Below, piece after piece: positions 10,766-23,380 of a stretch of 64,000 nt of DNA. The position numbers and the translations under genes were made by a program. The notes beneath the pieces were generated by a model, which saw nothing but the letters and a program-made list of their open reading frames with translations, ran no database searches and had not been told where the DNA came from. Numbering within the stretch: position 1 is the first letter of the stretch; each line of letters starts with the position of its first letter. Origin of the DNA: Castanea sativa. Lineage: Eukaryota; Streptophyta; Magnoliopsida; Fagales; Fagaceae. Location of the stretch: the NCBI RefSeq assembly GCF_040712315.1, contig NC_134015.1:46890464-46954463 (forward strand), given 5' to 3'.

Positions 10766-13700
10766 ATGTCTAATTCACTCTTCCTCTTAATCCTATTCTT
10801 ATGTTTGTTTGTAAATCCTTGTCTTTCCGACCCAAGAGCCACAGAGGCTGCTCTCATATGCACCAACAAAACCTCCCCAATGCCACAGCGCCAAACCTTC
10901 ATAACCAACTTCTTGGCAGCCATGGACACGGTGACCCCTTTGATTGCCACACAAAGATACGCAGCTGTTGTGAACGGGACTGGTAATACCACAGTTTATG
11001 CTTTTGGTGAGTGCATGAAAGATCTAGATAATATAGACTGTGATCTTTGCTTTGCTCAGTGCAAGACTCAGATCCTCAGGTGTTTACCATATCAAAGAGC
11101 CACTCGTGGTGGCAGGCTTTTCTATGATGGGTGTTATCTAAGGTACGATGATTACAATTTCTTCAATGAGGCTTTGAGTGCGCAAGACCGGACCGTGTGT
11201 GGAGCCCAAGATTTTGTTGGGAATGGTTCTGTTTTTAGCGCTAATGTTAATCAGTTGGTGATGAATCTAAGCGTGGAAGCGCCTAAGTTTGATGGGTTTT
11301 CTGTGGGGTCTGTGAACAATGGAAATGTCACTGTTTATGGATTGGCTCAGTGTTGGGAATTTGTGAATGGTACTGCTTGTGAGGACTGCTTGGCCAATGC
11401 GGTTTCTAACATTAGTTCATGTACTCCAAAACAAGAAGGAAGGGTCTTGAACACTGGTTGCTATTTGAGGTATTCAACAGAAAAGTTCTATTACAATTCG
11501 ACTCAGCCTGTTAGAAAAAGTAATCAAGGTGAGTTTGGTTCCAGTGTTTTTTTTTTTTTCATTTCTTGTTCTGTCATCGAATCAAATGGGATGTTAATGT
11601 TTACTGTCCTTCTTAGTCGTTTATAAATTTCAATTAAGATTCTATTCCATTTCCGCTGCGGCACAAAGTGACTAAAAAAGTGGGATTTGAATTAGCCCAT
11701 ATTGTCTAATTTTATGCCATCAAAGGATAACTTGTGATGCTTTGTTTCTGGTCCCTTTTGTTTTTAGTACAATAACGAATTCTAAATTTTCCATTTTGGG
11801 TCAGATTCACCAATTGTAAATTGGATAGAATATTACTTCCTCATTAGAGTTAACATTAACATCTTTTAAAAGCAGTGTTAAGAGTAAAAATTCTTCATAG
11901 TACTAAAAATCTCAGTAACATCAATGATTACTTAATTAGATAATATGGTGTGCTAATTGCTTGACTTCTATTTTGATTAATGATGGTCATGGAGTAACAT
12001 GCTAATCTATGTCAGAAAGCAAGTTAGCTATAGCTTTGGCTGCAACTTCATCTGCTTTGGCTCTTTTGCTGGTTATTGCAACGGTTGTCTTCATTGTGAG
12101 GAAGAATGTACTAAAGAGGAGGGGAGGTACCTATTTTGATATCTGAGATTTTAAAAGACTTTGTCTGGACTCTGGAATTAATATATAGCTTACTTGATCT
12201 GGCATTTGTTTTAGAGAGAGAGCAACTAGGCGCTTTGTTGGCCACTGTGAACAACTCCAAACTCAATTATTCGTACGAAGTTCTTGAAAAGGCCACAAAT
12301 TACTTTCACCATTCCAATAAGCTGGGACAAGGAGGATCTGGTTCTGTTTACAAGGTAATTTTAGGTCTACTTTTTTGAGACTTTTCATTTTTGCAAATGA
12401 AATTAACTAGGTACATTTCTTTGTGTCAAAATAGGGAGTTTTGCCAGATGGGAAGGTTGTTGCCATTAAGAGGCTTTTCTTCAATACCAGACAATGGGTG
12501 GATCATTTCTTCAATGAAGTCAATTTGATCAGCGACATCCATCACAAAAATCTTGTAAAGTTGTTGGGATGCAGTATTGCAGGCCCTGAAAGCCTTCTTG
12601 TTTATGAATATGTGCCAAATCAAAGCCTCCATGATTACTTTTCTGGTTGTAATTTAATCTTGAATTACTATTTATGTAAGAATAAAACACTTTCTCGTTT
12701 AATTTATATACTTACAAGTGTCTCCTCATTTGGTTCAGCGAAAAGGAAGTTTCAGCTGCTAAAATGGGAGGTGAGGTATAAGATCATATTAGGTACGGCT
12801 AAGGGCTTGGCCTATCTCCACGAGGAATTAGAAATGAGAATCATTCATAGAGACATTAAATTAAGCAATATACTGCTTGAAGAGGACTTCACGGCAAAGA
12901 TTGCAGATTTTGGACTTGCAAGATTGTTTCCAGAAGATAAGACACACATCAGCACTGGCATTGCTGGCACACTGTAAGTGCAAGACCATCTTTGGTTTTC
13001 TTTCTTGATCCGGAATAGCCTTATCATTCCTGTGTTTAATGTCCTCTTCATGTGGGAAAATTTCTTGTGTCTTGGTCCTTCAAGGTTTATCCTAGTTATT
13101 TCTTTTTGTAACATGAACAAATATTTCATCATTACATTACATATGCAATTCAGGCAATGCCATGCTTGTCTCAGTGCATTTTAAAGGATGTTTAGATGAA
13201 GACCTCCAATCTGTGTCTGTCAACTACTCTCTTGGTGCCATTGTTACGAAGTGTTTCGTATAATGTATTGATTCAGGGGAAGGTTGATCCAAAGTTGATT
13301 TTCTCATTGTAAACATGTAATTGTTCATTGTGTTATATAATTATATGTTAGGTACATACTAAGAAAGCATTAGTTTTTCTAGGATCAAATTTTTAGTATT
13401 ATCACCACAGGGAAAAAGACAATTTTAGTAAAGCATCAATTCCTCTTCCTTTTGTTCTATTCACAGATTGACATTCCACCCTTATTTGCAGTATGCAGTG
13501 TAATATCTCTGCTTACAAATACATCTTTTATCTGACATTAACCATATTTGCATCTGTAGGGGTTACATGGCCCCGGAGTATGTTATTCGCGGCATGTTGA
13601 CTGAGAAAGCAGACGTTTACAGTTTTGGTGTTCTTGTAATTGAAGTTGTATCTGGAAAGAGGAACAATAACTTCTCTCAATATTCATATTCCATCCTACA

Positions 13701-14152
13701 AATGGTAAATCTTTTTTTCCTTTGGCATTTCTGCTAATTTAGGCTTCGATGACAAATAATCCTCCTCTAATTTCATGCCAGGAAACCTAACAAAACCTTC
13801 TTACTTTTTATCTTTTTTAAAGGCCTGGAACCTTTATGGAATAGGTAGGGTATGTGAAGCTGTTGATCCAGCCTTAGAGGGTCAGTTCCAAGAAGAGGAG
13901 GCATCTCGATTACTTCAAATTGGGCTACTATGTGTACAAGCCTCTGCAGAGCTGCGGCCATCAATGTCAACGGTAGTGAAAATGTTATCTGATAATCATG
14001 AAATTCCTCAGCCAACACATCCACCATTTCTCAATTCCAGTAGTGCAGAAATCAGTCAATCTAGACCATCTAGAACATACAATTCTCAGCCTGAGTCCTA
14101 CACTCACTCTTCAGGGAACAACCCAACAGAAAGTGGGATTGAGCCTAGATGA
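10766..14152 (+). CDS. CRK: CRK-A: cysteine-rich receptor-like protein kinase, 7 exons, intact
   Basis: Plasma-membrane receptor kinase with two extracellular DUF26 (Gnk2-type) domains and a cytoplasmic Ser/Thr kinase; the family acts in defence, ROS and development signalling. Exons: 10766-11528, 12016-12126, 12215-12354, 12435-12645, 12739-12973, 13560-13704, 13823-14152, all GT-AG and in phase, giving 644 aa. The ATG at 10766 is chosen because a hydrophobic signal peptide ([12 protein letters not shown]) follows directly. DUF26 motifs C-X8-C-X2-C are seen in [14 protein letters not shown] and [14 protein letters not shown]. The TM segment is in exon 2 (about aa 257-281). Kinase residues: G-loop GQGGSGSV (329-336), K350, HRD (445-447), DFG (465-467) and MAPEY. 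It is therefore an RD kinase with every key residue. The ligand is unknown; I cannot assign a specific CRK number, though it resembles the CRK2/CRK3 type. Confidence 0.93.
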
Positions 14153-14639
14153 ACACTTAACTTTCTTAAACATTTTTTACCTTATTCCCTTGCTTTAAAT
14201 TATTTCATTCGATCCGTTCCACTGGGTTTGGCTGTTGCCAACTTGAAGGTTCTCTGCTTCCAGGATTTTCTATCTCAAGTATTTGCTACTTGATTTGGTA
14301 GCACATTGGAGTTTGTTTGCTCAAATATACTACAATACAAGCTGAAATGGTTTGAGTGACTCAGGGAGCTGTTTGTAATAGTCCTTGGTGGCCCTTGTGA
14401 ATATCATAGGATACAGAGTCATGTACCACTCCAGCCTGCGCCTACCCTCTGCTAAAATACTAAGTTAGAATTAGAATCTTGTATAGTTTCACGATGTTTT
14501 GACAATTTGGATAGAGCTGAATGCCTTCCGTAAACCTTTTACAAAGTATATGTAAGTTACATTGCACAAGGATTTTTTTTATTTTTTTAGATAGATGCAC
14601 AAGGAAATTTTATGGTTATAAGTTTTGCACTCAATACCC
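14153..14639. other. CRK-A 3' flank, no gene seen
   Basis: This is ordinary 3' flanking sequence, probably containing the 3' UTR. No second ORF, RNA gene or clear repeat is visible before the T-run that begins a SINE copy at about 14640. Confidence 0.4.
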
Positions 14640-14828
14640 TTTTTTTTTTTTTTTTTTTTTTTTTTTGAGAGAGTTTTAATCTATAGCTCTCACTCCTAAT
14701 GATAGCTATTTATTATCACACTAAGATACTAATCAGTTTTTGGTGTAAATAGGGATTGAACTCTAGATATCTTATGTAGCCATTAGAAATTTTACTAGTT
14801 GAGTTAATTGAAACTCACGTTTTGCACT
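14640..14828 (-). mobile_element. tRNA-derived SINE copy, minus strand
   Basis: A run of about 26 T at 14641-14666 is the reverse complement of the poly-A tail. It is followed by GAGAGAGTTTTAATCTATAG and, toward the head, GGGATTGAACTCTAGATATC, which is a degenerate pol III B-box (GGTTCAATCCC type) on the minus strand. The order and spacing match the SINE at 26492-26685 on the plus strand, so both belong to one family of about 190 bp. The exact TSD was not resolved. Confidence 0.65.
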
Positions 14829-15034
14829 CATACATGTTTTTCCACAAATCACAATTGTCATAGTAATGACTAATAAACTTATTTCTAAAATGTATTTTAC
14901 TAAATTTACCTAAAATGTGTAATATTGCCCAGCTCATTTTCACTAGAGATACATAGTGTAAGTGCGATGCCCAAAATATTGCTTTAGAGGTCAAAAAATA
15001 TTATTTTAGAGATATTTTCGTCGTTTCTGATAAT

Positions 15035-15165
15035 TGTTCTTAATCTTCAAACCAAGACTCTAATTGATTTTTTAATGTAGGAGGGGATCGAACCCTAAAT
15101 TTCTTATTTGATAACAAAAGATTTTACCAGTTAAACTAACTAAAATCCACGTGTAATGCCTCAAA
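15035..15165 (-). mobile_element. Degenerate SINE fragment of the same family, minus strand
   Basis: Text such as CTTCAAACCAAGACTCTAAT, then GGGGATCGAACCCTAAATTT and ACCAGTTAAACTAACT, matches the reverse complement of the SINE at 26492-26685: the tail-side half, the B-box and then the A-box. It lacks the poly-T tail and is more diverged than the copy at 14640. Confidence 0.5.
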
Positions 15166-15253
15166 TTGATATTTAATTAGTTGAGTATGTGTTTTACGGG
15201 TGTGTATTGAGTCTTACATTTGGCATATACTCAGTTGATACGAAATTTATAAA

Positions 15254-15784
15254 TAATTAGTCGCAAACTCACGCGATGCGTGGGAGTAAATGATTATTTT
15301 GTAATTGTAATATAATTTATAATTTATTTTCTCTAAAATTTTTTGAAGATAATTTCTTCTCTCTAAAAATTAAACAATTGCTATCCGGTCCAATTAGATC
15401 TACTTTGGTCCCATTCGGTTCAATTAGGTCTACTTCAATCTACTTCGATCCAATTTGATACACTTGATCAATTTCGGTTTATTTTGGACTAATTGGGCTT
15501 TAAATTGATTCTTTTTATGGGTTGCATTTTCAAGTTTAGCTCAAAATTTCAATTTTTCTTAATTTTTGGGTTGAAAAGTATGGGATTTTGTTATATTTGG
15601 GCTAAACTCTTTAATTTTGAGTTAAAAAATACAAACAAAATAGACATTAGAAATTAGAAATATAAGCCCTAAAAATGCAATAAAAATTATAAATATTCAA
15701 GTCTTATTTGGTCCACTTAGGTCCCATTTAGTCCACTTTAGTTCTATTTGGTCCACATTGATCCTATTCGGTCCATTTTGTTCA
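15254..15784. repeat. Helitron-like end followed by a degenerate TCGGTCC-type repeat tract
   Basis: At 15254 the CRK-A 3' flank meets TAGTCGCAAACTCACGCGATG. The reverse complement ends in CTAA after a GC-rich hairpin-like stretch, at the same flank position as the Helitron-like ends after CRK-B (45853) and CRK-C (53317). From about 15385 to 15785 the text is a loose tandem of units like TTTGGTCCACTTAGGTCCCA. No coding sequence. The sequence beyond the end differs from that in the other two copies, so common origin is uncertain. Confidence 0.4.
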
Positions 15785-16300
15785 CTTCAAGGTAGTAGTC
15801 TTCTTTGTGAGAGTTTTGTAAAAGGCCGTAGCCTTATTTGTGGAAGTTGTACAAGGCCGTAGCCTTTGTTTTTTAGAGTTCTATACAAGGTATCAGCTTG
15901 ATTTCTCTTTGTTTGTGAGTTTGAAGTTGTGTCTAATAAAATATTCATTCCTTTCTTTATTGTGAGTGTTTATTTTGTTATTCTTCCTATTAAGGCTTTG
16001 CAATGCCAACAAAATGGTTTCAAAGCTTTTGCTATTCCAACAACTCCTAGTGCTATTGGTTTTTATAGGGCTCATGATCTCAGACCCACTACATTAGTTG
16101 TTTCTATTTGGCATCACCACCTTCTTCGACTATTATTTCAGACATTGCCATTATTCCTAACCTGCAGGCCTGCTCTACATCACTTTCTACGGTTGTCAGT
16201 GCACCTAGTGTTCAAGCTCCTCACCCTGAGAGTCATGTCATCATTACTCATCAGCTTGTAGGGGAGTATTAAGGCATTAGTTGTTTGCTCTACATCATAA
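15785..16300 (+). mobile_element. Copia-like retroelement remnant, internally deleted
   Basis: A short segment with two GGCCGTAGCC-type repeats is followed by ACAAGGTATCAGCTTGA, which resembles the initiator-Met primer-binding site of Ty1/copia elements. The segment ends near GCTTGTAGGGGAGTATTAAG, resembling the copia polypurine tract. The open stretch at 15929-16261 is only 110 codons and shows no gag, protease, integrase or RT motif, so this looks like an internally deleted derivative. Related text occurs at 3542-3720. Confidence 0.45.
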
Positions 16301-16439
16301 CTTTTTATATTTTTCAATAAAAGTATATTAAATTTTTTCTAAAATAGTTTATAAATAATTGTTTTAAGGACAGTTACGCCGTATTAATAGAACCCAATAA
16401 CTAGAATGAACAATGCATGAAAAATTTTCATTTTCAAAG

Positions 16440-18653
16440 ACGCTTCTTAAGCTATCATTTCATTCAAATCCCACCACACCACTATAGATTTTAACCAACA
16501 AATAACAAGTATGAGCTATATGCTCTCATTTTATACTACTCTAGTATTTATTAATCTTCATGATATGGACTCAAGCCAAGTTTTAGCTAGAGATTTTCAA
16601 TGCACTAAAAAAATAAAAATATATCTACATCTAAAGTCATGTCCAATTATGGGTTCTAATTAGCTCAACTGGTAAAATTTTTATTGTTAAATAAGAGATC
16701 TGGAGTTCAATGCGGCCGCAATAAGTTAAAACTCTTTAAAAAAAATCATATCCAATTTAAAATCAAGCATGATTGAACAACAAACTCAAATCAATTATAT
16801 TGCCGCGGAGATATATTTCAAACTCTTGATACATACAAACTACTATCTCAAATTGAGATAGCGACTTAAAATAAATCATAAATACATGGTGTGATAGGTT
16901 AAGTAATACTAAAAAACAATTACAAAGCTCTAATTATAGCTCCTAAAAGGATTAATATCTTGCTCAAAAAACTAAATACTACAACTATAATTAATACTAC
17001 CCGTTACAGCTTTGATTATCTATTTATAGTTTATTTTGTGCAAAGGTTGTTGTGGGATTATATTTGATATGTGAAAAAAAAAAAAGGTAATTTTTTGTAC
17101 TGGCACATTTCACTCAACTTATTTCTTTTGGGGAAACTTTAAAATTCAATTACCATGTTGATGCAATTTTTTGGGGTTTATAACTCTTGCTTTTCAGGGA
17201 CAATTTTTGTTGGGTTTCATTTTTGGTGGATGCTAGTGGAAAGAAGAAAATGCTAATAGATAAAGAGAAAATTAGTTTTGTACTGAGAAATATAGAGTAT
17301 GAGTGTGTAATTTCCAAGAGGCTGAAAGGGGAAAAAAAAAAATGTAGCAGATTGAGATTTTTTTAAATCATTTTTTTTTTCTATATCTTTGAAATTGAGG
17401 AATAAAGATTTATTTTGTTTTAAATTTTTATTTTATTATGTGATTTTTTTCGTATCATAGTACTATGACATCTTTATTTATTATTTTATTGACCACGTAT
17501 GTGCCAGATGAGTATTCCATTAACTATGTTAACAACTTCCATCATTGAGATGATGACACTAACCAAGATAAAACGTTTTTGAAAAACTCCAGGACCAAAA
17601 CAAAAGTACTCCCAAAATATAGGGCCAAAAATGCTTTTTACCTATTAATTATAAATATCCTCTCCATCTAAAATTATGTTCATTTTGTTAATTTTATGGT
17701 TTAGATTTTTTTTTTTTTAGTGTGAATCTAACAGCATTTAGATTGCTGCATCATTCCTCTCAATTTCACTTGAAATGAAAAGACTTCACTTTATGATTGA
17801 GATTTTATTTCCAATATTTGACAATTCACAGACTAGCATGTTTAATTTTTTTTAAAGATGTGACAAAAGATTCACCTTAATATTTGTAATTAGTTGGAAA
17901 CCCATGTAATGCACAAGAAATTTAACATAATATGATTTTTCCTCCCTTTTTATTTATTTTTCAAATTTGAAATTTGATCATTGTAGTATTTAATAAGACA
18001 TTTATTATGATCGCATTTATATATATAACTATATATTCTATTGTTCAAAGTAAATATCACATGTCGCTATTTCTTTTTCTCTTTATAAGAATTAACATTT
18101 AAAATTGTAAAATCACAAAATTTTATGTGACATAATATGATGGTATCGACCAAAAAATCAAATTGCTTCGATTCTATATAATTATAGATTCAGGATTATA
18201 GATATTATTATTATTAGCCCCAATAAAATTAAAGTTGGACAAATTTTAGTTAACGAGCTGGCCTAATAGATGTTCATGGGCAGAAAACCCAATGTACTGG
18301 GTTAGTGGACTATTCACTGACCTCAATAGTATTGAATTGGGCCCAAGTGAACAAGTAGGCTACTATGCCAGGCCTTAAGTAGGACTTGTGTAAAGTCACA
18401 AAAGATGCCTCCACAAACTAAGAATGCGTTTTAAAGATTTCGCTTTCAGGATTCTTTGCAGTTTAAATGCTAACCTCCTCCCAAGTTTTGTTTAGCTGTG
18501 CCTGTGGCCATTTGTGGTAGGTTACTTATACCGTTAAAGTACTAGAAAATGATATTTTGACTTAATTTTTAAATATGAGCATTTCAGCCAATGCTGCTAT
18601 GCATCTCTAAATTGCATGAAACTCACCTTGATTGATACTAAAATAGTTAAAAA
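16440..18653. repeat. Upstream block B of the CRK array (no CRK gene follows)
   Basis: This is a diverged second copy of the AT-rich DNA upstream of CRK-A. It shares, for example, CTCAAGCCAAGTTTTAGCT, GTTGATGCAATTTTTTGGGG, CATTCCTCTCAATTTCACTT and a GATACTAAAATAGT tract with block A. After the Helitron at 18654-20066 it continues briefly (CAATCTTTTTCAAAGCTAAA at 20099) and then stops near 20170. There it abuts block C directly, with no DUF26 or kinase exon between. The gene of this unit has been deleted or was never included. Confidence 0.7.
16649..16745 (+). mobile_element. Short SINE fragment with 12-bp TSD
   Basis: Inserted in block B; the A-box-like TTAGCTCAACTGG and the B-box-like GAGTTCAATGCGG are followed by an A-run. 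The flanks TCATGTCCAATT (16637-16648) and TCATATCCAATT (16746-16757) form a TSD with one mismatch. Block C has the uninterrupted site TCAAATCCAATTT, so this is a clean insertion confirmed by an empty paralogous site. Confidence 0.7.
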
Positions 18654-20066
18654 CTAGTTAAAGGCTTGCGTGTTGCGCGAATTTATCATAAAATTATAGA
18701 ACATAAAATTATATAATATATTCAATATATATTTTATCTAATAAAAAATAATGAAAATAAATAATTATTATAATAATAAAATAAATAAATTGTATCGGTA
18801 CAATAACTATCAAATATAAAATAATAATACCTTTTATCATGAACTTATAATATATATTTTTTATTTGATAAATAATTATTATAATAATAATAATAGGAAT
18901 AAATTGTATTGATATAATAACTATCAAATATAAAATGATAACTCCTAAATAAAAAATTCTTGTTTTGTAACATACCAATTGTGCTCTAATGAGAATTTTG
19001 TATCCTTGGGAGATTGTTGAATTCCTCTTTATAAACTATATTTTTAGTGTATCCTTGTCTTATTTGTTATTGTTTTTCATTAGAAAATTTAATGATTGAT
19101 AAAAATCATGTCAAACTATATTTAATGATTGATAAAGAGATTTAAAAAAAAAACACTAAATGGATTGACTGCCTTCTTTTATAGGTCAAAGTGTACAACT
19201 CTTAATAGTTAGCCAAAACTATTTCACCTAAAAAAAAAAAAATCAAATTGTTATGAATAATTTATCATCAAATTTATAACAAGACATACTTAATAATAAG
19301 CTTTAAAAAAAAAAGATTGTTCTCTAAATCAAATTGAGAAGATGAAAGCAACATGTCACCATCGGAACTCATGTCATAAACACAAAATAATTTAAAAAAA
19401 TCATGTCTAAGCATATTTAATATGATTCATTCTCAAACCATAATCACATATATTGGATAAAACTTAAGCATTAGATTAAACAAAAGACAAAAAATACACA
19501 AACCTATTCAATTTAATGGAAAAAAATTAGAGTAAACAAATACATACATGTAAGGTTGAAGGTAGAAGAAGAGAAGAACAGAGAAAAAGAATCAAATGGT
19601 AAGTATTCATTATGAATTATTTGATATATATATATACACTCCACATTGAAGAAGTTGATATATAAAAAAAAAAATCTAATGTTAGTCTAATTTGTGGAAG
19701 TGTGAAGCTAAAGTCTAAATCTTAAAAAAAGTGGCGGGTAAGTAGGATTAGTGTTTTATTTAAACACTAAAAGTAGTTTTTTTTTTAAGTGTAGTAATAT
19801 AATTTAAATAATAAAAATAAGGATTAGTTGAAGATTTTAGATTGTAATAAAATTGATATTATTTATCAACTTATAAATTATAATAAGAAAATGATTAGAT
19901 GAAGAATTTGGATTGTAATCAAATTAAAAATTTTACCAACTTGAAGAAGATAAGAACAAAAAGATTTATATCTTTTTTTTTTAAATCTAAAACAATTTCT
20001 ACAATTTGGTGAAGCCACTTAGTGTACCTTGGCTTCTAAGCCTAACTTTTATTATATAGTATATGA
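18654..20066 (-). mobile_element. Non-autonomous Helitron, 1413 bp
   Basis: On the minus strand the element starts TCATATACTATATAATAAAA after an A (A|TC) and ends in CTAG followed by T, the Helitron terminal rule. A GC-rich hairpin-like stretch (CGCGCAACACGC) lies just before the 3' end. There is no target-site duplication and no TIR. Block A shows the empty site: GATACTAAAATAGT runs straight into the A-rich tract before CAATCTTTTTCAAAGC. No Rep/helicase coding region is visible; the ORF at 18709-18978 is AT-rich noise. Confidence 0.72.
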
Positions 20067-20116
20067 TTAATAAAAAAAATTTTAAAAAAAAACATAGCAA
20101 TCTTTTTCAAAGCTAA

Positions 20117-20153
<37 letters not shown>

Positions 20154-20567
20154 TTCAGCAAAGAGAAAACTAAATACATGGAAAATGATGCCCTAAGAGT
20201 ATTGATTTAAAAGTATTTTTAGAAATTTTTTATGAGAAAAGAAAAAAAGAATTAATTGTTTTGACAACTTCTTACATTTTTAATAAAAATGTTATCAAAA
20301 CATTTTTAAAATGGTTTATTAAAATTGTCTTAAGCGCACCCGAGACCCAACAAAATGAACAATGCTTGAAAAGTTAAAGGAGTTCAATGGTCAACCTCAA
20401 CTTAAATTATAAGCTATCATTTTCATTCAAATCTCACCACTTTATCCAAACCAATGAATTGCAAGTATGAGCCATATGTTCTCATTTTATGCTACTCTAG
20501 TATTTATTAATCTTCCTGATATGGACTCAAGCCAAGTTTTAGCTAGAAATTTTTAACGTACTAAAAA

Positions 20568-21412
20568 TGTTAGGTTTTAAGATTCAATATGTATTATGTT
20601 GGAAAATTATGATCAAAACATAGAGTCTAGGTTTAGGCTTGCTCAAAGTGTGTTTAATTGTAAAATTGGAATTGAGTGATTGCAAGATTTGTTGGACAAA
20701 ATCTGCAAGGCTCAATCGATCGAAAATTAGACTCAATCGATCAAAACTTGTGTAGATTTAATTTTCTGCAGAATTTCCAATTCAGTCCAAGCCCATATGA
20801 CATGTAGGATTTTGTGTTTCACTCCAAGTATAAAAGGAAAAACTCTAGCTACGTTTTAGAGGTCTTTTGAGAGTTGTATGTTGAATCTTCTGTGAGATCT
20901 AGAGATGTTTACCTTCATACACACACATAGAGTTGTCAAGATCAAGATTCGCGCCAAGAACTTGATGATTGCTTCAGTTGCTGCATAAAGAACATCAAAG
21001 AAGATCTGAAACTTTTGAGTGGAATCTCAAAGTCACAAGTAGGAGAACTTGCGGTTGCAGTAGATCAAGGAAAGAAGTAGTCCGTGGACTCAGAGCTATC
21101 ACGTGGTCGTGGTAGTAAGTTTTCTACTCGACGTAGCAATAGAATGTTAGTGGTCTAAGTTCTATTGTACAAACTTCAATTCTTTCATAATGTTTCTGTT
21201 TTACTTTTAGGATAATTAGGTTAAATCATCTCCAGATTTTTTACCGGTTAGGTTTTCCTAGGTTATCATATTATTGTGTTCTTTATTTTTCTGCATTATT
21301 TACATAATATGATTTTATTGTATTAATTTAAAACTGAATAATTTATCTAAGTATTTACTTGGCTAAATAACTAAGTTAAACAACTTGTGTTAAAAGGGTC
21401 TAAAAACGTACA
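20568..21412 (+). mobile_element. Solo LTR (845 bp) in block C
   Basis: The insert begins TGTTAGGTTTTAAG and ends CTAAAAACGTACA, with AAAAA on both sides (20563-20567 and 21413-21417). Block B carries the uninterrupted site ACTAAAAAAATAAAA, so the borders are supported, although the TSD is low complexity. It contains a repeated AATCGATCGAAAATTAGAC-like motif. A related LTR piece in reverse orientation lies at about 59870-60370. No coding content. Confidence 0.6.
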
Positions 21413-21500
21413 AAAAAATATATTTATCTACATCTAAAGTCAAATCCAATTTAAAATCAAGCGTGATTGAACAACAAATCAAGTCAATTATATTGCCGCA

Positions 21501-21523
21501 TAAATATATATATATATAAATAT

Positions 21524-21598
<75 letters not shown>
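21501..21598. repeat. (TA)n microsatellite
   Basis: An almost pure TA dinucleotide run of about 95 bp sits inside block C. Blocks A and B at the same place have only a few AT units (ATATATTTTCAAACT, ATATATTTCAAACTCTTG), so the expansion is specific to this copy. Confidence 0.9.
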
Positions 21599-21599
<1 letters not shown>

Positions 21600-22307
21600 C
21601 AGACTCTTGATGCATACAAACTACTATCTCAAATTGAGATAGTGACTTAAAATAAATTAGAAAAACATTGAAATATTCTTGTTTAAGTGGTGCGATGCAG
21701 CGATAGGTTAAGTAATACTAATAAAAATAACAAAGCTCTAATTAAAACTCCCAAAAGGATTAATATCTTGCTCAAAAAACTAAATACTACAACTATAATT
21801 AACACTACCCTTTGCAGCTTTGATTATCAATTTATAGTTCATTTTGTGCAAAGGTAGTTGTGGGATTATATTTGATATTTGAAGCTAAATAGTAATTTTT
21901 TGTGGATTATTAAAAAAACAGTAATTTTTGGTGGCACATTTCACTCCTCTGTTTTCTTTTGGGGACACTTTGAAATTCAATTACCATGTCGTTGCAATTT
22001 TTTGGCGTTTTTAACCCTCTTGTTTTTCAGGGACAATTTTGGTTGGGTCTGTTTTTTGGTGAATGCTAGTGGAAAGAAGAAAATGCTAATAGACACAGAA
22101 AATTAGTTTTGTACTGAGAAATATATAGTGTGAGTGTGTGGTTTCCAAGACACTGGAAGAAAGAAAAAAAAAGTTGCACCAGATTTTTTTTTAAAGAACA
22201 AAAAATTAATTTTTTGTTCTATTTTTTAAAATTGAGGAATACAGATTTTTTTGTTTTTGTTTTGTGTATTTATTTTATGGTGTGATATGATTTTTCGTGT
22301 GACGCTT

Positions 22308-23380
22308 AGAACATTGGTATCAAGGGAGGCGAATTTTTAGCACTTAACATCTCAAAGCACTAATTTATCTATTTTTACACATCATTTTACAATATACTAA
22401 ACATCAAAGGTTCTATTTTTTTTTTTACAACTTCATTTAAATATTATTATTTTTATTTTCTCACTATATTTCTTTCTCTCTCTTCTTATCTATGTCTCTC
22501 CCTTTCCTTGGACAAACCTACCACTTTCTTCTCTATCCTAGCAAACCCACAGCCATAACCACACCCACGGCTAGCCACTGCTAGCCACCACCACCAAACA
22601 CACAAAAAAAAAAAAAAAAAAAACCACCATCCAATAGCCACCATAGCTACAACAACTACCACTACCACCACCTCCCACAACCATAATCCCCAACCACCAA
22701 AATCACAAACCAAAACCCAGAACCTCATCACCACCAACAAGCAGAAAAAGAAAAACAACCCACCGAAATCACAAACCCCAAACCCACGACCTCATCACCA
22801 CAAACAATCGAAAAAGAAGAAGAAAAACAACCCACCAAAATCACAAACCCGTAATCCTCTCCCTCCTTAAGCTCATAATCATCTCTGGAAAACCCAGCAA
22901 CATCTGCTGGAAACCATCCACACCCGTCGGAAACCACCACAACTCTAATTAAAAACCCACCAAAACCCATTTCAAGACCCATGAGCTGAGCTACTCATGA
23001 ACCATGAAGTCAACCCACAAAAAAAGAAGAAAAAATAAAAGAAGAAAAGAAGAAGAAGAGAAGAAATGGAGAAAGAAGGAGTGACAGAAATTGGAGTGAT
23101 AGAAATGGTGAAGACTAAATAGAAAAAGAAAGAGGAGTGACAAAGATATGGTGAAAGAGAGAGAAATATTATTTTAATGAAAAGGAGAGAGAGAATGATA
23201 TAAAATATTATTATTATTTATAACTTTGAAGCTACAATAGGGTGTCAAAGATAACACTCTATTGTAGCTTGGATGCTAAATATTATAGCAATAGCATCAT
23301 TGATGTAACCTTATTTTATGGTGCAAGTTGTTAAAAAATAACTTTTTTAGTATTTCACAGCTTTGCTGAGAATGCTCTTG
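22308..23380. mobile_element. TIR insertion with internal hairpin, possibly MULE-like
   Basis: Block C is interrupted here relative to blocks A and B. The ends AGAACATTGGTATCAAG and, reversed from the right, AAGAGCATTCTCAGCAAAG are imperfect inverted repeats. The flanks GTGTGACGC and GTATGACTT are a weak possible 9-bp duplication. The interior is purine/pyrimidine-biased (ACC-rich at 22550-22980, GA-rich at 23020-23190). It carries a hairpin at about 23229-23270 with arms AGCTACAATAG and CTATTGTAGCT. The long minus-strand ORFs at 22486-22982 are low-complexity artefacts. Confidence 0.5.

Noticed and set aside
12426..12632. Minus-strand ORFs of about 68 codons opposite CRK exon 4 (also 43517-43723 and 51172-51378)
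   Set aside because: They recur only because exon 4 is conserved; they mirror kinase codons and have no independent homology.
22486..22982. Two minus-strand ORFs rich in Phe, Trp, Val and Gly
   Set aside because: They are translations of an ACC/CCA-rich low-complexity tract in a TIR insertion, without domain or start context.
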